A DNA stretch of 64,000 nt from Halisarca cf. caerulea. Lineage: Eukaryota; Porifera; Demospongiae; Chondrillida; Halisarcidae. The notes under the pieces are model-generated. The model was not told the DNA's origin. It made no database searches and saw nothing but the letters and a program-made list of their open reading frames with translations. The first letter of the stretch is position 1. Each line of letters begins with the position of its first letter. Below are positions 24,385-38,390 of this stretch, in pieces. Both the position numbers and the translations under genes were made by a program. Location of the stretch: positions 5,001-69,000 of the forward strand of contig CAUJGJ010000185.1 of the NCBI GenBank assembly GCA_963170055.1, given 5' to 3'.

Positions 24385-26189
24385 GTGTCCACTGGGAATG
24401 TGCGTGGTGCTAGTGTCAAATATTGGTATTAGCACCAGCATATCCAACACTACGCGTATACGCCCACAGTAGTTAAGAAATTTCATGTGTGTCCACTGGG
24501 AATGTGCGTGGTGCTAATGCCAAATATTTATATTTTCACCAGCATATCCAACACTACACAAATACGCCCACAGCAGTTAAGAAACTTCATGTGTGTCTAC
24601 TGGGATTGTGCGTGGTGCTAGTGCCAAATATTGGTATTAGCACCAGCATATCCAACACTACACAAATACGCCCACAGCACTTCAGAGACTTCATGTGTGT
24701 CCACTAGGAATGTGCGTGGTGCTAGTGCCTAATATTGGTATTAGCACCAGCATATCCAACACTACACAAATACGCCCACAGCACTTCAGAACCTTCATGT
24801 GTTTCCACTCGGACTGTGCGTAGGGGTTAGGGTTAGGGTTAGGGTTAGGGATAGGGTTATACTAAGATAACAATTAGCAAAATTATTGTCTTTACACCAA
24901 CATGTTTAAAACTACACAGATATGCCCGCAACACTTTAGAAACTTCAAGTGAGGGAATGCGCGTGGTGTTAGCGCCAAATATTGGTATTAGCACCAGCAT
25001 ATCCAACACTACACAAATACACCCACAGCACTTCAGAAACTTCATGTGTGTCCACTGGGAATGTGCGTTGTGCTAGTGTCAAAAATTGGTATTAGCACCA
25101 GCATATCCAACACTACACAAATACGCCCACAGCAGTTAAGAAACTTCATGTGTGTGCATTGGGAATGTACATGGTGCTAGTGCCAAATATTGGTATTAGC
25201 ACCAGCATATCCAACACTACACAAATATGCCCACAGCACTTGAGAAACTTCATTTGTGTCCACTGGGAATGTGCGTGGTGCTAGTACCAAATATTGGTAT
25301 TAGCACCAGCATATCCAACACTTCACAAATACGCCCACAGCACTTGAGAAACTTCATGTGTGTCCACTGGGAATGTGCGTGGTGCTAGTGCCAAATATTG
25401 GTATTAGCACCAGCATATCCAACACTACACAAATACGCCCACAGCACTTCAGAGACTTCATGTGTGTCCACTAGGAATGTGCGTGGTGCTAGTGCCTAAT
25501 ATTGGTACTAGCACCAGCATATCCAACACTACACAAATACGCCCACAGCACTTCAGAAACTTCATGTGTGTCCACTTTGAATGAGCGTGGCGCTAGTGCC
25601 TAATATTGGTATTAGCACCAGCATATCCAACACTACACATATACGCCCACAGTAAAGAAATTTTCATGTGTGTCCACTGGGAATGTGCGTGGTGCTAGTG
25701 CCTAATATTGGTATTTGCACCAGCATATCCAAAACTACACAAATACGCCCACAGCAGTTAAGAAACTTCATGTGTGTACATTGGGAATGTGTGTGGTGCT
25801 AGTACCAAATATTGGTATTAGCACCAGCATATCCAACACTACACAAATACGCACACAGCACTTCAGAAACGTCATGTGTGTCCACTGGGAATGTGCGTGG
25901 TGCTAGTGCCAAATATTGGTATTAGCACCCTCATATCCAACACTACACAAATACGCCCACAGCACTTCAGAAACTTCATGTGTGTCCACTGGGAATGTGC
26001 GTGGTGCTAGTGCCTAATATTGATATTAGCACCAGCATATCCAACACTACACAAATACGCCCACAGCACTTCAGAAACTTCATGTGTGTCCACTGGGAAT
26101 GTGCGAGGTACTAGTGCCAAATATTTGTATTAGCACCAGCATATCCAACACTACACAAATACGCCCACAGCACTTCAGAAACTTCATGT
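24385..26189 (+). repeat. 1,805-bp higher-order repeat, copy 2
   Basis: Second copy, with the telomere tract at 24,821. A third, partial copy follows to about 26,570 but lacks a telomere tract at the expected place (26,626), where an ordinary monomer stands. Confidence 0.8.
24821..24859 (+). repeat. Interstitial telomere tract 4 (39 bp)
   Basis: Like tract 1, with one ATAGGG as the last full sextet. Confidence 0.95.
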
Positions 26190-27145
26190 GTGTCCACTGG
26201 GAATGTGCGTGGTGCTAGTGTCAAATATTGGTATTAGCACCAGCATATCCAACACTACGCGTATACGCCCACAGTAGTTAAGAAATTTCATGTGTGTCCA
26301 CTGGGAATGTGCGTGGTGCTAATGCCAAATATTTATATTTTCACCAGCATATCCAACACTACACAAATACGCCCACAGCAGTTAAGAAACTTCATGTGTG
26401 TCTACTGGGATTGTGCGTGGTGCTAGTGCCAAATATTGGTATTAGCACCAGCATATCCAACACTACACAAATACGCCCACAGCACTTCAGAGACTTCATG
26501 TGTGTCCACTAGGAATGTGCGTGGTGCTAGTGCCTAATATTGGTATTAGCACCAGCATATCCAACACTACACAAATACGCCCACAGCACTTCAGAAACTT
26601 CATGTGTGTCCACTTTGAATGAGCGTGGTGCTAGTGCCTAATATTGGTATTAGCACCAGCATATCCAACACTACACAAATACGCACACAGCACTTCAGAG
26701 ACTTCATGTGTGTCCACTAGGAATGTGCGTGGTGCTAGTGCCTAATATTGGTATTAGCACCAGCATATCCAACACTACAGAAATACGCCCACAGCACTTC
26801 AGAAACTTCATGTGTGTCCACTTTGAATGAGCGTGGTGCTAGTGCCTAATATTGGTATTTGCACCAGCATATCCAACACTACACAAATACGCCCACAGAA
26901 CTTCAGAAAGGTCATGTGTGTCCACTGGGAACGTGCGTGGTGCTAGTGCCAAATATTGGTATTAGCACCAGGATATCCAACACTACACAAATGCGCCCAC
27001 AGCACTTCAGAAACTTCATGTGTGTCCACTGGGAATGTGCGTGGTGCTAGTGCCAAATGTTTATATTAGCACCTGCATTTCCTGCACTACACAAATACGC
27101 CCACAGCCCTTCAGAACCTTCATGTGTTTCCACTCGGACTGTGCG

Positions 27146-27184
27146 TAGGGGTTAGGGTTAGGGTTAGGGTTAGGGATAGGGTTA
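27146..27184 (+). repeat. Interstitial telomere tract 5 (39 bp)
   Basis: Like tract 1, with one ATAGGG. The next tract is 10,023 bp away (143 + 95 x 104). Confidence 0.95.
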
Positions 27185-27456
27185 TACTAAGATAACAATT
27201 AGCAAAATTATTGTCTTTACACCAACATGTTTAAAACTACACAGATATGCCCGCAACACTTTAGAAACTTCAAGTGAGGGAATGCGCGTGGTGTTAGCGC
27301 CAAATATTGGTATTAGCACCAGCATATCCAACACTACACAAATACACCCACAGCACTTCAGAAACTTCATGTGTGTCCACTGGGAATGTGCGTTGTGCTA
27401 GTGTCAAAAATTGGTATTAGCACCAGCATATCCAACACTACACAAATACGCCCACA

Positions 27457-30400
27457 GCAGTTAAGAAACTTCATGTGTGTGCATTGGGAATGTACATGGT
27501 GCTAGTGCCAAATATTGGTATTAGCACCAGCATATCCAACACTACACAAATATGCCCACAGCACTTGAGAAACTTCATTTGTGTCCACTGGGAATGTGCG
27601 TGGTGCTAGTACCAAATATTGGTATTAGCACCAGCATATCCAACACTTCACAAATACGCCCACAGCACTTGAGAAACTTCATGTGTGTCCACTGGGAATG
27701 TGCGTGGTGCTAGTGTCAAATATTGGTATTAGCACCAGCATATCCAACACTACGCGTATACGCCCACAGTAGTTAAGAAATTTCATGTGTGTCCACTGGG
27801 AATGTGCGTGGTGCTAATGCCAAATATTTATATTTTCACCAGCATATCCAACACTACACAAATACGCCCACAGCAGTTAAGAAACTTCATGTGTGTCCAC
27901 TGGGATTGTGCGTGGTGCTAGTGCCAAATATTGGTATTAGCACCAGCATATCCAACACTACACAAATACGCCCACAGCACTTCATAAAGGTCATGTGTGT
28001 CCACTGGGAATGTGCGTGGTGCTAGTGCCAAATATTTGTATTAGCACCAGCATATCCAACACTACACAAATATGCCCACAGCACTTGAGAAACTTCATGT
28101 GTGTCCACTGGGAATGTGCGTGGTGCTAGTGCCAAATATTGGTATTAGCACCAGCATATCCAACACTACACAAATACGCCCACAGCAGTTAAGAAACTTC
28201 ATGTGTGTACATTGGGAATGTACGGGGTGCTAGTGCCAAATATTGGTATTAGCACCAGCATATCCAACACTACACAAATATGCCCACAGCACTTCAGAAA
28301 CTTCATAAGTGTCCACTGGGAATGTGCGTGGTGCTAGTACCAAATATTGGTATTAGCACCAGCATATCCAACACTTCCCAAATACGCCCACAGCACTTGA
28401 GAAACTTCATGTGTGTCCACTGGGAATGTGCGTGGTGCTAGTGCCTAATATTGGTATTAGCACCAGCATATCCAACACTACACAAATACGCCCACAGCAC
28501 TTCAGAAACTTCATGTGTGTCCACTAGGAATGTGCGTGGTGCTAGTGCCAAATATTGGTATTAGCACCAGCATATCCAACACTACACAAATGCGCCCACA
28601 GAACTTCAGAAAGGTCATGTGTGTCCACTGGGAATGTGCGTGGTGCTAGTACCAAATATTGGTATTAGCACTAGCATATCCAACACTTCACAAATACGCC
28701 CACAGCACTTCAGAAACTTCATGTGTGTCCACTGGGAATGTGCGTGGTGCTAGTGCCTAATATTGGTATTTACACCAGCATATCCAACACTACACAAATA
28801 CGCCCACAGCAGTTAAGAAACTTCATGTGTGTACATAGGGAATGTGCGTGGTGCTAGTGCCAAATATTGGTATTAGCACCAGCATATCCAACACTACACA
28901 ATTATGCCCAAAGCACTTCAGAAACTTCATAAGTGTCCACTGGGAATGTGCGTGGTGCTAGTACCAAATATTGGTATTAGCACCAGCATATCCAACACTA
29001 CACATATACGCCCACAGTAGTTAAGAAATTTCATGTGTGTCCACTTTTAATGTGCGTGGTGCTAGTACCAAATATTGGTATTAGCACCAGGATATCCAAC
29101 ACTACACAAATACGCCCACAGCACTTCAGAAACTTCATGTGTGTCCACTGGGAATGTGCGTGGTGCTAGTGCCAAATATTGGTATTAGCACCAGCATATC
29201 CAACACTACACAATTATGCCCACAGCACTTCAGAAACTTCATTAGTGTCCACTGGGAATGTGCGTGGTGCTAGTACCAAATATTGGTATTAGCACCAGCA
29301 TATCCAACACTACACATATACGCCCACAGTAGTTAAGAAATTTCATGTGTGTCCACTTTTAATGTGCGTGGTGCTAGTACCAAATATTGGTATTAGCACC
29401 AGGATATCCAACACTACACATATACGCCCACAGCACTTCAGAAACTTCATGTGTGTCCACTGGGAATGTGCGTGGTGCTAGTGCCAAATATTGATATTAG
29501 CACCAGCATATCCAACACTACACAAATAGGCCCACAGCACTTCAGAAACTTCATGTGTGTCCACTGGGAATGTGCGAGGTACTAGTGCCAAATATTGGTA
29601 TTAGCACCAGCATATCCAACACTACACAAATACGCCCACAGCACTTCAAAAACTTCATCAGTGTCCACTGGGAATGTGCATGGTGCTAGTGCCTAATATT
29701 GGTATTAGCACCAGCATATCCAACACTACACAAATATGCCCACAGCACTTGAGAAACTTCATGTGTGTCCACTGGGAATGTGCGTGGTGCTAGTGCCAAA
29801 TATTGGTATTAGCACCAGCATATCCAACACTACACAATTATGCCCACAGCACTTCAGAAACTTCATTAGTGTCCACTGGGAATGTGCGTGGTGCTAATAC
29901 CAAATATTGGTATTAGCACCAGCATATCCAACACTACACATATACGCCCACAGTAGTTAAGAAATTTCATGTGTGTCCACTTTTAATGTGCGTGGTGCTA
30001 GTACCAAATATTGGTATTAGCCCCAGGATATCCAACACTACACAAATACGCCCACAGCACTTCAGAAACTTCATGTGTGTCCACTGGGAATGTGCGTGGT
30101 GCTAGTGCCAAATATTGATATTAGCACCAGCATATCCAACACTACACAAATAGGCCCACAGCACTTCAGAAACTTCATGTGTGTCCACTGGGAATGTGCG
30201 AGGTACTAGTGCCAAATATTGGTATTAGCACCAGCATATCCAACACTACACAAATACGCCCACAGCACTTCAAAAACTTCATAAGTGTCCACTGGGAATG
30301 TGCATGGTGCTAGTGCCTAATATTGGTATTAGCACCAGCATATCCAACACTACACAAATATGCCCACAGCACTTGAGAAACTTCATGTGTGTCCACGAGG

Positions 30401-32240
30401 AATGTGCGTGGTGCTAGTGCCAAATATTGGTATTAGCACCAGCATATCCAACACTACACAAATGCGCCCACAGAACTTCAGAAAGGTCATGTGTGTCCAC
30501 TGGGAATGTGCGTGGTGCTAGTACCAAATATTGGTATTAGCACTAGCATATCCAACACTTCACAAATACGCCCACAGCACTTCAGAAACTTCATGTGTGT
30601 CCACTGGGAATGTGCGTGGTGCTAGTGCCTAATATTGGTATTTACACCAGCATATCCAACACTACACAAATACGCCCACAGCAGTTAAGAAACTTCATGT
30701 GTGTACATAGGGAATGTGCGTGGTGCTAGTGCCAAATATTGGTATTAGCACCAGCATATCCAACACTACACAATTATGCCCACAGCACTTCAGAAACTTC
30801 ACAAGTGTCCACTGGGAATGTGCGTGGTGCTAGTACCAAATATTGGTATTAGCACCAGCATATCCAACACTACACATATACGCCCACAGTAGTTAAGAAA
30901 TTTCATGTGTGTCCACTTTTAATGTGCGTGGTGCTAGTACCAAATATTGGTATTAGCACCAGGATATCCAACACTACACAAATACGCCCACAGCACTTCA
31001 GAAACTTCATGTGTGTCCACTGGGAATGTGCGTGGTGCTAGTGCCAAATATTGGTATTAGCACCAGCATATCCAACACTACACAATTATGCCCACAGCAC
31101 TTCAGAAACTTCATTAGTGTCCACTGGGAATGTGCGTGGTGCTAGTACCAAATATTGGTATTAGCACCAGCATATCCAACACTACACATATACGCCCACA
31201 GTAGTTAAGAAATTTCATGTGTGTCCACTTTTAATGTGCGTGGTGCTAGTACCAAATATTGGTATTAGCACCAGGATATCCAACACTACACAAATACGCC
31301 CACAGCACTTCAGAAACTTCATGTGTGTCCACTGGGAATGTGCGTGGTGCTAGTGCCAAATATTGATATTAGCACCAGCATATCCAACACTACACAAATA
31401 GGCCCACAGCACTTCAGAAACTTCATGTGTGTCCACTGGGAATGTGCGAGGTACTAGTGCCAAATATTGGTATTAGCACCAGCATATCCAACACTACACA
31501 AATACGCCCACAGCACTTCAAAAACTTCATAAGTGTCCACTGGGAATGTGCATGGTGCTAGTGCCTAATATTGGTATTAGCACCAGCATATCCAACACTA
31601 CACAAATATGCCCACAGCACTTGAGAAACTTCATGTGTGTCCACTGGGATTGTGCGTGGTGCTAGTGCCAAATATTGGTTTTAGCACCAACATATCCAAC
31701 ACTACACATATACGCCCACAGCACTTCAGAGACTTCATGTGTGTCCACTAGGAATGTGCGTGGTGCTAGTGCCAAATATTGGTATTAGCACCAGCATATC
31801 CAACACTACACAAATACGCCCACAGAACTTCAGAAACTTCATGTGTGTCCACTTTGAATGAGCGTGGTGCTAGTGCCTAATATTGGTATTAGCACCAGCA
31901 TATCCAACACTACACAAATACGCCCACAGCACTTCAGAGACTTCATGTGTGTCCACTAGGAATGTGCGTGGTGCTAGTGCCTAATATTGGTATTAGCACC
32001 AGCATATCCAACACTACACAAATACGCCCACAGCACTTCAGAGACTTCATGTGTGTCCACTTTGAATGAGCGTGGTGCTAGTGCCTAATATTGGTATTAG
32101 CACCAGCATATCCAACACTACACAAATACGCCCACAGAACTTCAGAAAGGTCATGTGTGTCCACTGGGAACGTGCGTGGTGCTAGTGCCAAATATTGGTA
32201 TTAGCACCAGCATATCCAACACTACACAAATACGCCCACA
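27457..32240 (+). repeat. 4,784-bp tandem duplication, copy 1
   Basis: Exactly 46 monomers (46 x 104). Every rare variant seen reappears at +4,784, for example the ATGTACGGGGTGC monomer (28,219 and 33,003) and CTTCATCAGTG (29,654 and 34,438). Inside it, a smaller segment also repeats at +1,872 (18 monomers). No telomere tract is present. Confidence 0.93.
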
Positions 32241-35200
32241 GCAGTTAAGAAACTTCATGTGTGTGCATTGGGAATGTACATGGTGCTAGTGCCAAATATT
32301 GGTATTAGCACCAGCATATCCAACACTACACAAATATGCCCACAGCACTTGAGAAACTTCATTTGTGTCCACTGGGAATGTGCGTGGTGCTAGTACCAAA
32401 TATTGGTATTAGCACCAGCATATCCAACACTTCACAAATACGCCCACAGCACTTGAGAAACTTCATGTGTGTAAACTGGGAATGTGCGTGGTGCTAGTGT
32501 CAAATATTGGTATTAGCACCAGCATATCCAACACTACGCGTATACGCCCACAGTAGTTAAGAAATTTCATGTGTGTCCACTGGGAATGTGCGTGGTGCTA
32601 ATGCCAAATATTTATATTTTCACCAGCATATCCAACACTACACAAATACGCCCACAGCAGTTAAGAAACTTCATGTGTGTCCACTGGGATTGTGCGTGGT
32701 GCTAGTGCCAAATATTGGTATTAGCACCAGCATATCCAACACTACACAAATACGCCCACAGCACTTCATAAAGGTCATGTGTGTCCACTGGGAATGTGCG
32801 TGGTGCTAGTGCCAAATATTTGTATTAGCACCAGCATATCCAACACTACACAAATATGCCCACAGCACTTGAGAAACTTCATGTGTGTCCACTGGGAATG
32901 TGCGTGGTGCTAGTGCCAAATATTGGTATTAGCACCAGCATATCCAACACTACACAAATACGCCCACAGCAGTTAAGAAACTTCATGTGTGTACATTGGG
33001 AATGTACGGGGTGCTAGTGCCAAATATTGGTATTAGCACCAGCATATCCAACACTACACAAATATGCCCACAGCACTTCAGAAACTTCATAAGTGTCCAC
33101 TGGGAATGTGCGTGGTGCTAGTACCAAATATTGGTATTAGCACCAGCATATCCAACACTTCCCAAATACGCCCACAGCACTTGAGAAACTTCATGTGTGT
33201 CCACTGGGAATGTGCGTGGTGCTAGTGCCTAATATTGGTATTAGCACCAGCATATCCAACACTACACAAATACGCCCACAGCACTTCAGAAACTTCATGT
33301 GTGTCCACTAGGAATGTGCGTGGTGCTAGTGCCAAATATTGGTATTAGCACCAGCATATCCAACACTACACAAATGCGCCCACAGAACTTCAGAAAGGTC
33401 ATGTGTGTCCACTGGGAATGTGCGTGGTGCTAGTACCAAATATTGGTATTAGCACTAGCATATCCAACACTTCACAAATACGCCCACAGCACTTCAGAAA
33501 CTTCATGTGTGTCCACTGGGAATGTGCGTGGTGCTAGTGCCTAATATTGGTATTTACACCAGCATATCCAACACTACACAAATACGCCCACAGCAGTTAA
33601 GAAACTTCATGTGTGTACATAGGGAATGTGCGTGGTGCTAGTGCCAAATATTGGTATTAGCACCAGCATATCCAACACTACACAATTATGCCCACAGCAC
33701 TTCAGAAACTTCATAAGTGTCCACTGGGAATGTGCGTGGTGCTAGTACCAAATATTGGTATTAGCACCAGCATATCCAACACTACACATATACGCCCACA
33801 GTAGTTAAGAAATTTCATGTGTGTCCACTTTTAATGTGCGTGGTGCTAGTACCAAATATTGGTATTAGCACCAGGATATCCAACACTACACAAATACGCC
33901 CACAGCACTTCAGAAACTTCATGTGTGTCCACTGGGAATGTGCGTGGTGCTAGTGCCAAATATTGGTATTAGCACCAGCATATCCAACACTACACAATTA
34001 TGCCCACAGCACTTCAGAAACTTCATTAGTGTCCACTGGGAATGTGCGTGGTGCTAGTACCAAATATTGGTATTAGCACCAGCATATCCAACACTACACA
34101 TATACGCCCACAGTAGTTAAGAAATTTCATGTGTGTCCACTTTTAATGTGCGTGGTGCTAGTACCAAATATTGGTATTAGCACCAGGATATACAACACTA
34201 CACATATACGCCCACAGCACTTCAGAAACTTCATGTGTGTCCACTGGGAATGTGCGTGGTGCTAGTGCCAAATATTGATATTAGCACCAGCATATCCAAC
34301 ACTACACAAATAGGCCCACAGCACTTCAGAAACTTCATGTGTGTCCACTGGGAATGTGCGAGGTACTAGTGCCAAATATTGGTATTAGCACCAGCATATC
34401 CAACACTACACAAATACGCCCACAGCACTTCAAAAACTTCATCAGTGTCCACTGGGAATGTGCATGGTGCTAGTGCCTAATATTGGTATTAGCACCAGCA
34501 TATCCAACACTACACAAATATGCCCACAGCACTTGAGAAACTTCATGTGTGTCCACTGGGAATGTGCGTGGTGCTAGTGCCAAATATTGGTATTAGCACC
34601 AGCATATCCAACACTACACAATTATGCCCACAGCACTTCAGAAACTTCATTAGTGTCCACTGGGAATGTGCGTGGTGCTAATACCAAATATTGGTATTAG
34701 CACCAGCATATCCAACACTACACATATACGCCCACAGTAGTTAAGAAATTTCATGTGTGTCCACTTTTAATGTGCGTGGTGCTAGTACCAAATATTGGTA
34801 TTAGCCCCAGGATATCCAACACTACACAAATACGCCCACAGCACTTCAGAAACTTCATGTGTGTCCACTGGGAATGTGCGTGGTGCTAGTGCCAAATATT
34901 GATATTAGCACCAGCATATCCAACACTACACAAATAGGCCCACAGCACTTCAGAAACTTCATGTGTGTCCACTGGGAATGTGCGAGGTACTAGTGCCAAA
35001 TATTGGTATTAGCACCAGCATATCCAACACTACACAAATACGCCCACAGCACTTCAAAAACTTCATAAGTGTCCACTGGGAATGTGCATGGTGCTAGTGC
35101 CTAATATTGGTATTAGCACCAGCATATCCAACACTACACAAATATGCCCACAGCACTTGAGAAACTTCATGTGTGTCCACTAGGAATGTGCGTGGTGCTA

Positions 35201-37014
35201 GTGCCAAATATTGGTATTAGCACCAGCATATCCAACACTACACAAATGCGCCCACAGAACTTCAGAAAGGTCATGTGTGTCCACTGGGAATGTGCGTGGT
35301 GCTAGTACCAAATATTGGTATTAGCACTAGCATATCCAACACTTCACAAATACGCCCACAGCACTTCAGAAACTTCATGTGTGTCCACTGGGAATGTGCG
35401 TGGTGCTAGTGCCTAATATTGGTATTTACACCAGCATATCCAACACTACACAAATACGCCCACAGCAGTTAAGAAACTTCATGTGTGTACATAGGGAATG
35501 TGCGTGGTGCTAGTGCCAAATATTGGTATTAGCACCAGCATATCCAACACTACACAATTATGCCCACAGCACTTCAGAAACTTCACAAGTGTCCACTGGG
35601 AATGTGCGTGGTGATAGTACCAAATATTGGTATTAGCACCAGCATATCCAACACTACACATATACGCCCACAGTAGTTAAGAAATTTCATGTGTGTCCAC
35701 TTTTAATGTGCGTGGTGCTAGTACCAAATATTGGTATTAGCACCAGGATATCCAACACTACACAAATACGCCCACAGCACTTCAGAAACTTCATGTGTGT
35801 CCACTGGGAATGTGCGTGGTGCTAGTGCCAAATATTGGTATTAGCACCAGCATATCCAACACTACACAATTATGCCCACAGCACTTCAGAAACTTCATTA
35901 GTGTCCACTGGGAATGTGCGTGGTGCTAGTACCAAATATTGGTATTAGCACCAGCATATCCAACACTACACATATACGCCCACAGTAGTTAAGAAATTTC
36001 ATGTGTGTCCACTTTTAATGTGCGTGGTGCTAGTACCAAATATTGGTATTAGCACCAGGATATCCAACACTACACAAATACGCCCACAGCACTTCAGAAA
36101 CTTCATGTGTGTCCACTGGGAATGTGCGTGGTGCTAGTGCCAAATATTGATATTAGCACCAGCATATCCAACACTACACAAATAGGCCCACAGCACTTCA
36201 GAAACTTCATGTGTGTCCACTGGGAATGTGCGAGGTACTAGTGCCAAATATTGGTATTAGCACCAGCATATCCAACACTACACAAATACGCCCACAGCAC
36301 TTCAAAAACTTCATAAGTGTCCACTGGGAATGTGCATGGTGCTAGTGCCTAATATTGGTATTAGCACCAGCATATCCAACACTACACAAATATGCCCACA
36401 GCACTTGAGAAACTTCATGTGTGTCCACTGGGATTGTGCGTGGTGCTAGTGCCAAATATTGGTTTTAGCACCAACATATCCAACACTACACATATACGCC
36501 CACAGCACTTCAGAGACTTCATGTGTGTCCACTAGGAATGTGCGTGGTGCTAGTGCCAAATATTGGTATTAGCACCAGCATATCCAACACTACACAAATA
36601 CGCCCACAGAACTTCAGAAACTTCATGTGTGTCCACTTTGAATGAGCGTGGTGCTAGTGCCTAATATTGGTATTAGCACCAGCATATCCAACACTACACA
36701 AATACGCCCACAGCACTTCAGAGACTTCATGTGTGTCCACTAGGAATGTGCGTGGTGCTAGTGCCTAATATTGGTATTAGCACCAGCATATCCAACACTA
36801 CACAAATACGCCCACAGCACTTCAGAGACTTCATGTGTGTCCACTTTGAATGAGCGTGGTGCTAGTGCCTAATATTGGTATTAGCACCAGCATATCCAAC
36901 ACTACACAAATACGCCCACAGAACTTCAGAAAGGTCATGTGTGTCCACTGGGAACGTGCGTGGTGCTAGTGCCAAATATTGGTATTAGCACCAGCATATC
37001 CAACACTACACAAA
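32241..37014 (+). repeat. 4,784-bp tandem duplication, copy 2
   Basis: Second copy, ending where identity stops about 150 bp before the next telomere tract. Differences from copy 1 are few single bases, such as GATATACAACAC near 34,189, GTGATAGTACC near 35,612 and CACTAGG near 35,178. It also keeps TGCCCACAGC near 33,688 where copy 1 has TGCCCAAAGC. Confidence 0.93.
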
Positions 37015-37168
37015 TGCGCCCACAGCACTTCAGAAACTTCATGTGTGTCCACTGGGAATGTGCGTGGTGCTAGTGCCAAATGTTTATATTAGCACCTGCA
37101 TTTCCTGCACTACACAAATACGCCCACAGCCCTTCAGAACCTTCACGTGTTTCCACTCGGACTGTGCG

Positions 37169-37207
37169 TAGGGGTTAGGGTTAGGGTTAGGGTTAGGGTT
37201 AGGGTTA
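37169..37207 (+). repeat. Interstitial telomere tract 6 (39 bp)
   Basis: TAGGGG then five perfect TTAGGG and TTA. Flanks are CTTCACGTG and GGACTGTGCG on the left and TACTACGATAAC on the right (type C). Confidence 0.97.
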
Positions 37208-37728
37208 TACTACGATAACAATTAGCAAAATTATTGTCTTTACACCAACATGTTTAAAACTACACAGATATGCCCGCAACACTTTAGAAACTTCATGTGA
37301 GGGAATGCGCGTGGTGTTAGCGCCAAATATTGGTTTTAGCACCAGCATATCCAACGCTACACAAATACGCCCACAGCACTTCAGAAACTTAATGTGTTTC
37401 CACTGGGAATGTGCGTGGTGCTAGTGCCAAATATTGGTATTAGCACTAGAATATCGAACACTACACAAATACGCCCACAGCACTTCAGAGACTTCATGTG
37501 TGTTCACTGGGAATGTGCGTTGTGCTAGTGTCTAATATTGGTATTAGCACCAGCATATCCAACACTACGCGTATACGCCCACAGTAGTGAAGAAATTTCA
37601 TGTGTGTCCATTGGGAATGTGCGTGGTGCTAATGCCAAATATTTATATTTTCACCAGCATATCCAACACTACACAAATACGCCCACAGCAGTTAAGAAAC
37701 TTCATGTGTGTGCACTGGGATTGTGCGT

Positions 37729-37759
37729 GGTGCTAGTGCCAAATATTGGTATTAGCACC
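37729..37759 (+). other. Representative 31-base dyad present in most monomers
   Basis: GGTGCTAGTGCCAA, a 3-base ATA loop, then TTGGTATTAGCACC. Twelve Watson-Crick and two G-T pairs give a 14-pair stem on the + strand; the two G-T pairs become A-C mismatches on the minus strand. One example is given; the same dyad recurs every 104 bp through the array. Its function is unknown. Confidence 0.75.
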
Positions 37760-38351
37760 AGCATATCCAACACTACACAAATACGCCCACAGCACTTCAG
37801 AAAGGTCATGTGTGTCCACTGGGAATGTGCGTGGTGCTAGTGCCAAATATTGGTATTAGCACCAGCATATCCAACACTACACAAATACGCCCGCAGCACT
37901 TCAGAAAGGTCATGTGTGTCCACTGGGAATGTGCGTGGTGCTAGTGCCAAATATTGGTATTACCACCAGCATATCCAACACTACACAAATATGCCCACAG
38001 CACTTCAGAAACTTCATGTGTGTCCACTGGGATTGTGCGTGGTGCTAGTGCCAAATATTGGTTTTAGCACCAGCATATCCAACACTACACATATACGCCC
38101 ACAGCACTTCAGAGACTTCATGTGTGTCCACTAAGAATGTGCGTGGTGCTAGTGCCAAATATTGGTATTAGCACCAGCATATCCAACACTACACAAATAC
38201 GCCCACAGAACTTCAGAAACTTCATGTGTGTCCACTTTGAATGAGCGTGGTGCTAGTGCCTAATATTGCTATTAGCACCAGCATATCCAACACTACACAA
38301 ATACGCCCACAGCACTTCAGAACCTTCACGTGTTTCCACTCGGACTGTGCG

Positions 38352-38390
38352 TAGGGGTTAGGGTTAGGGTTAGGGTTAGGGTTAGGGTTA
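38352..38390 (+). repeat. Interstitial telomere tract 7 (39 bp)
   Basis: Perfect sextets, type C flanks. Confidence 0.97.

Larger units (their letters stand above)
37169..38351 (+). repeat. Telomere-bounded unit, 1,183 bp
   Basis: 143 + 10 x 104 bp, from tract 6 to tract 7. After the tract it carries CTTAATGTGTTTCC, GCACTAGAATATCGAAC, GTGTGTTCACTGGG and an ACGCGT monomer in that order. Confidence 0.9.
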
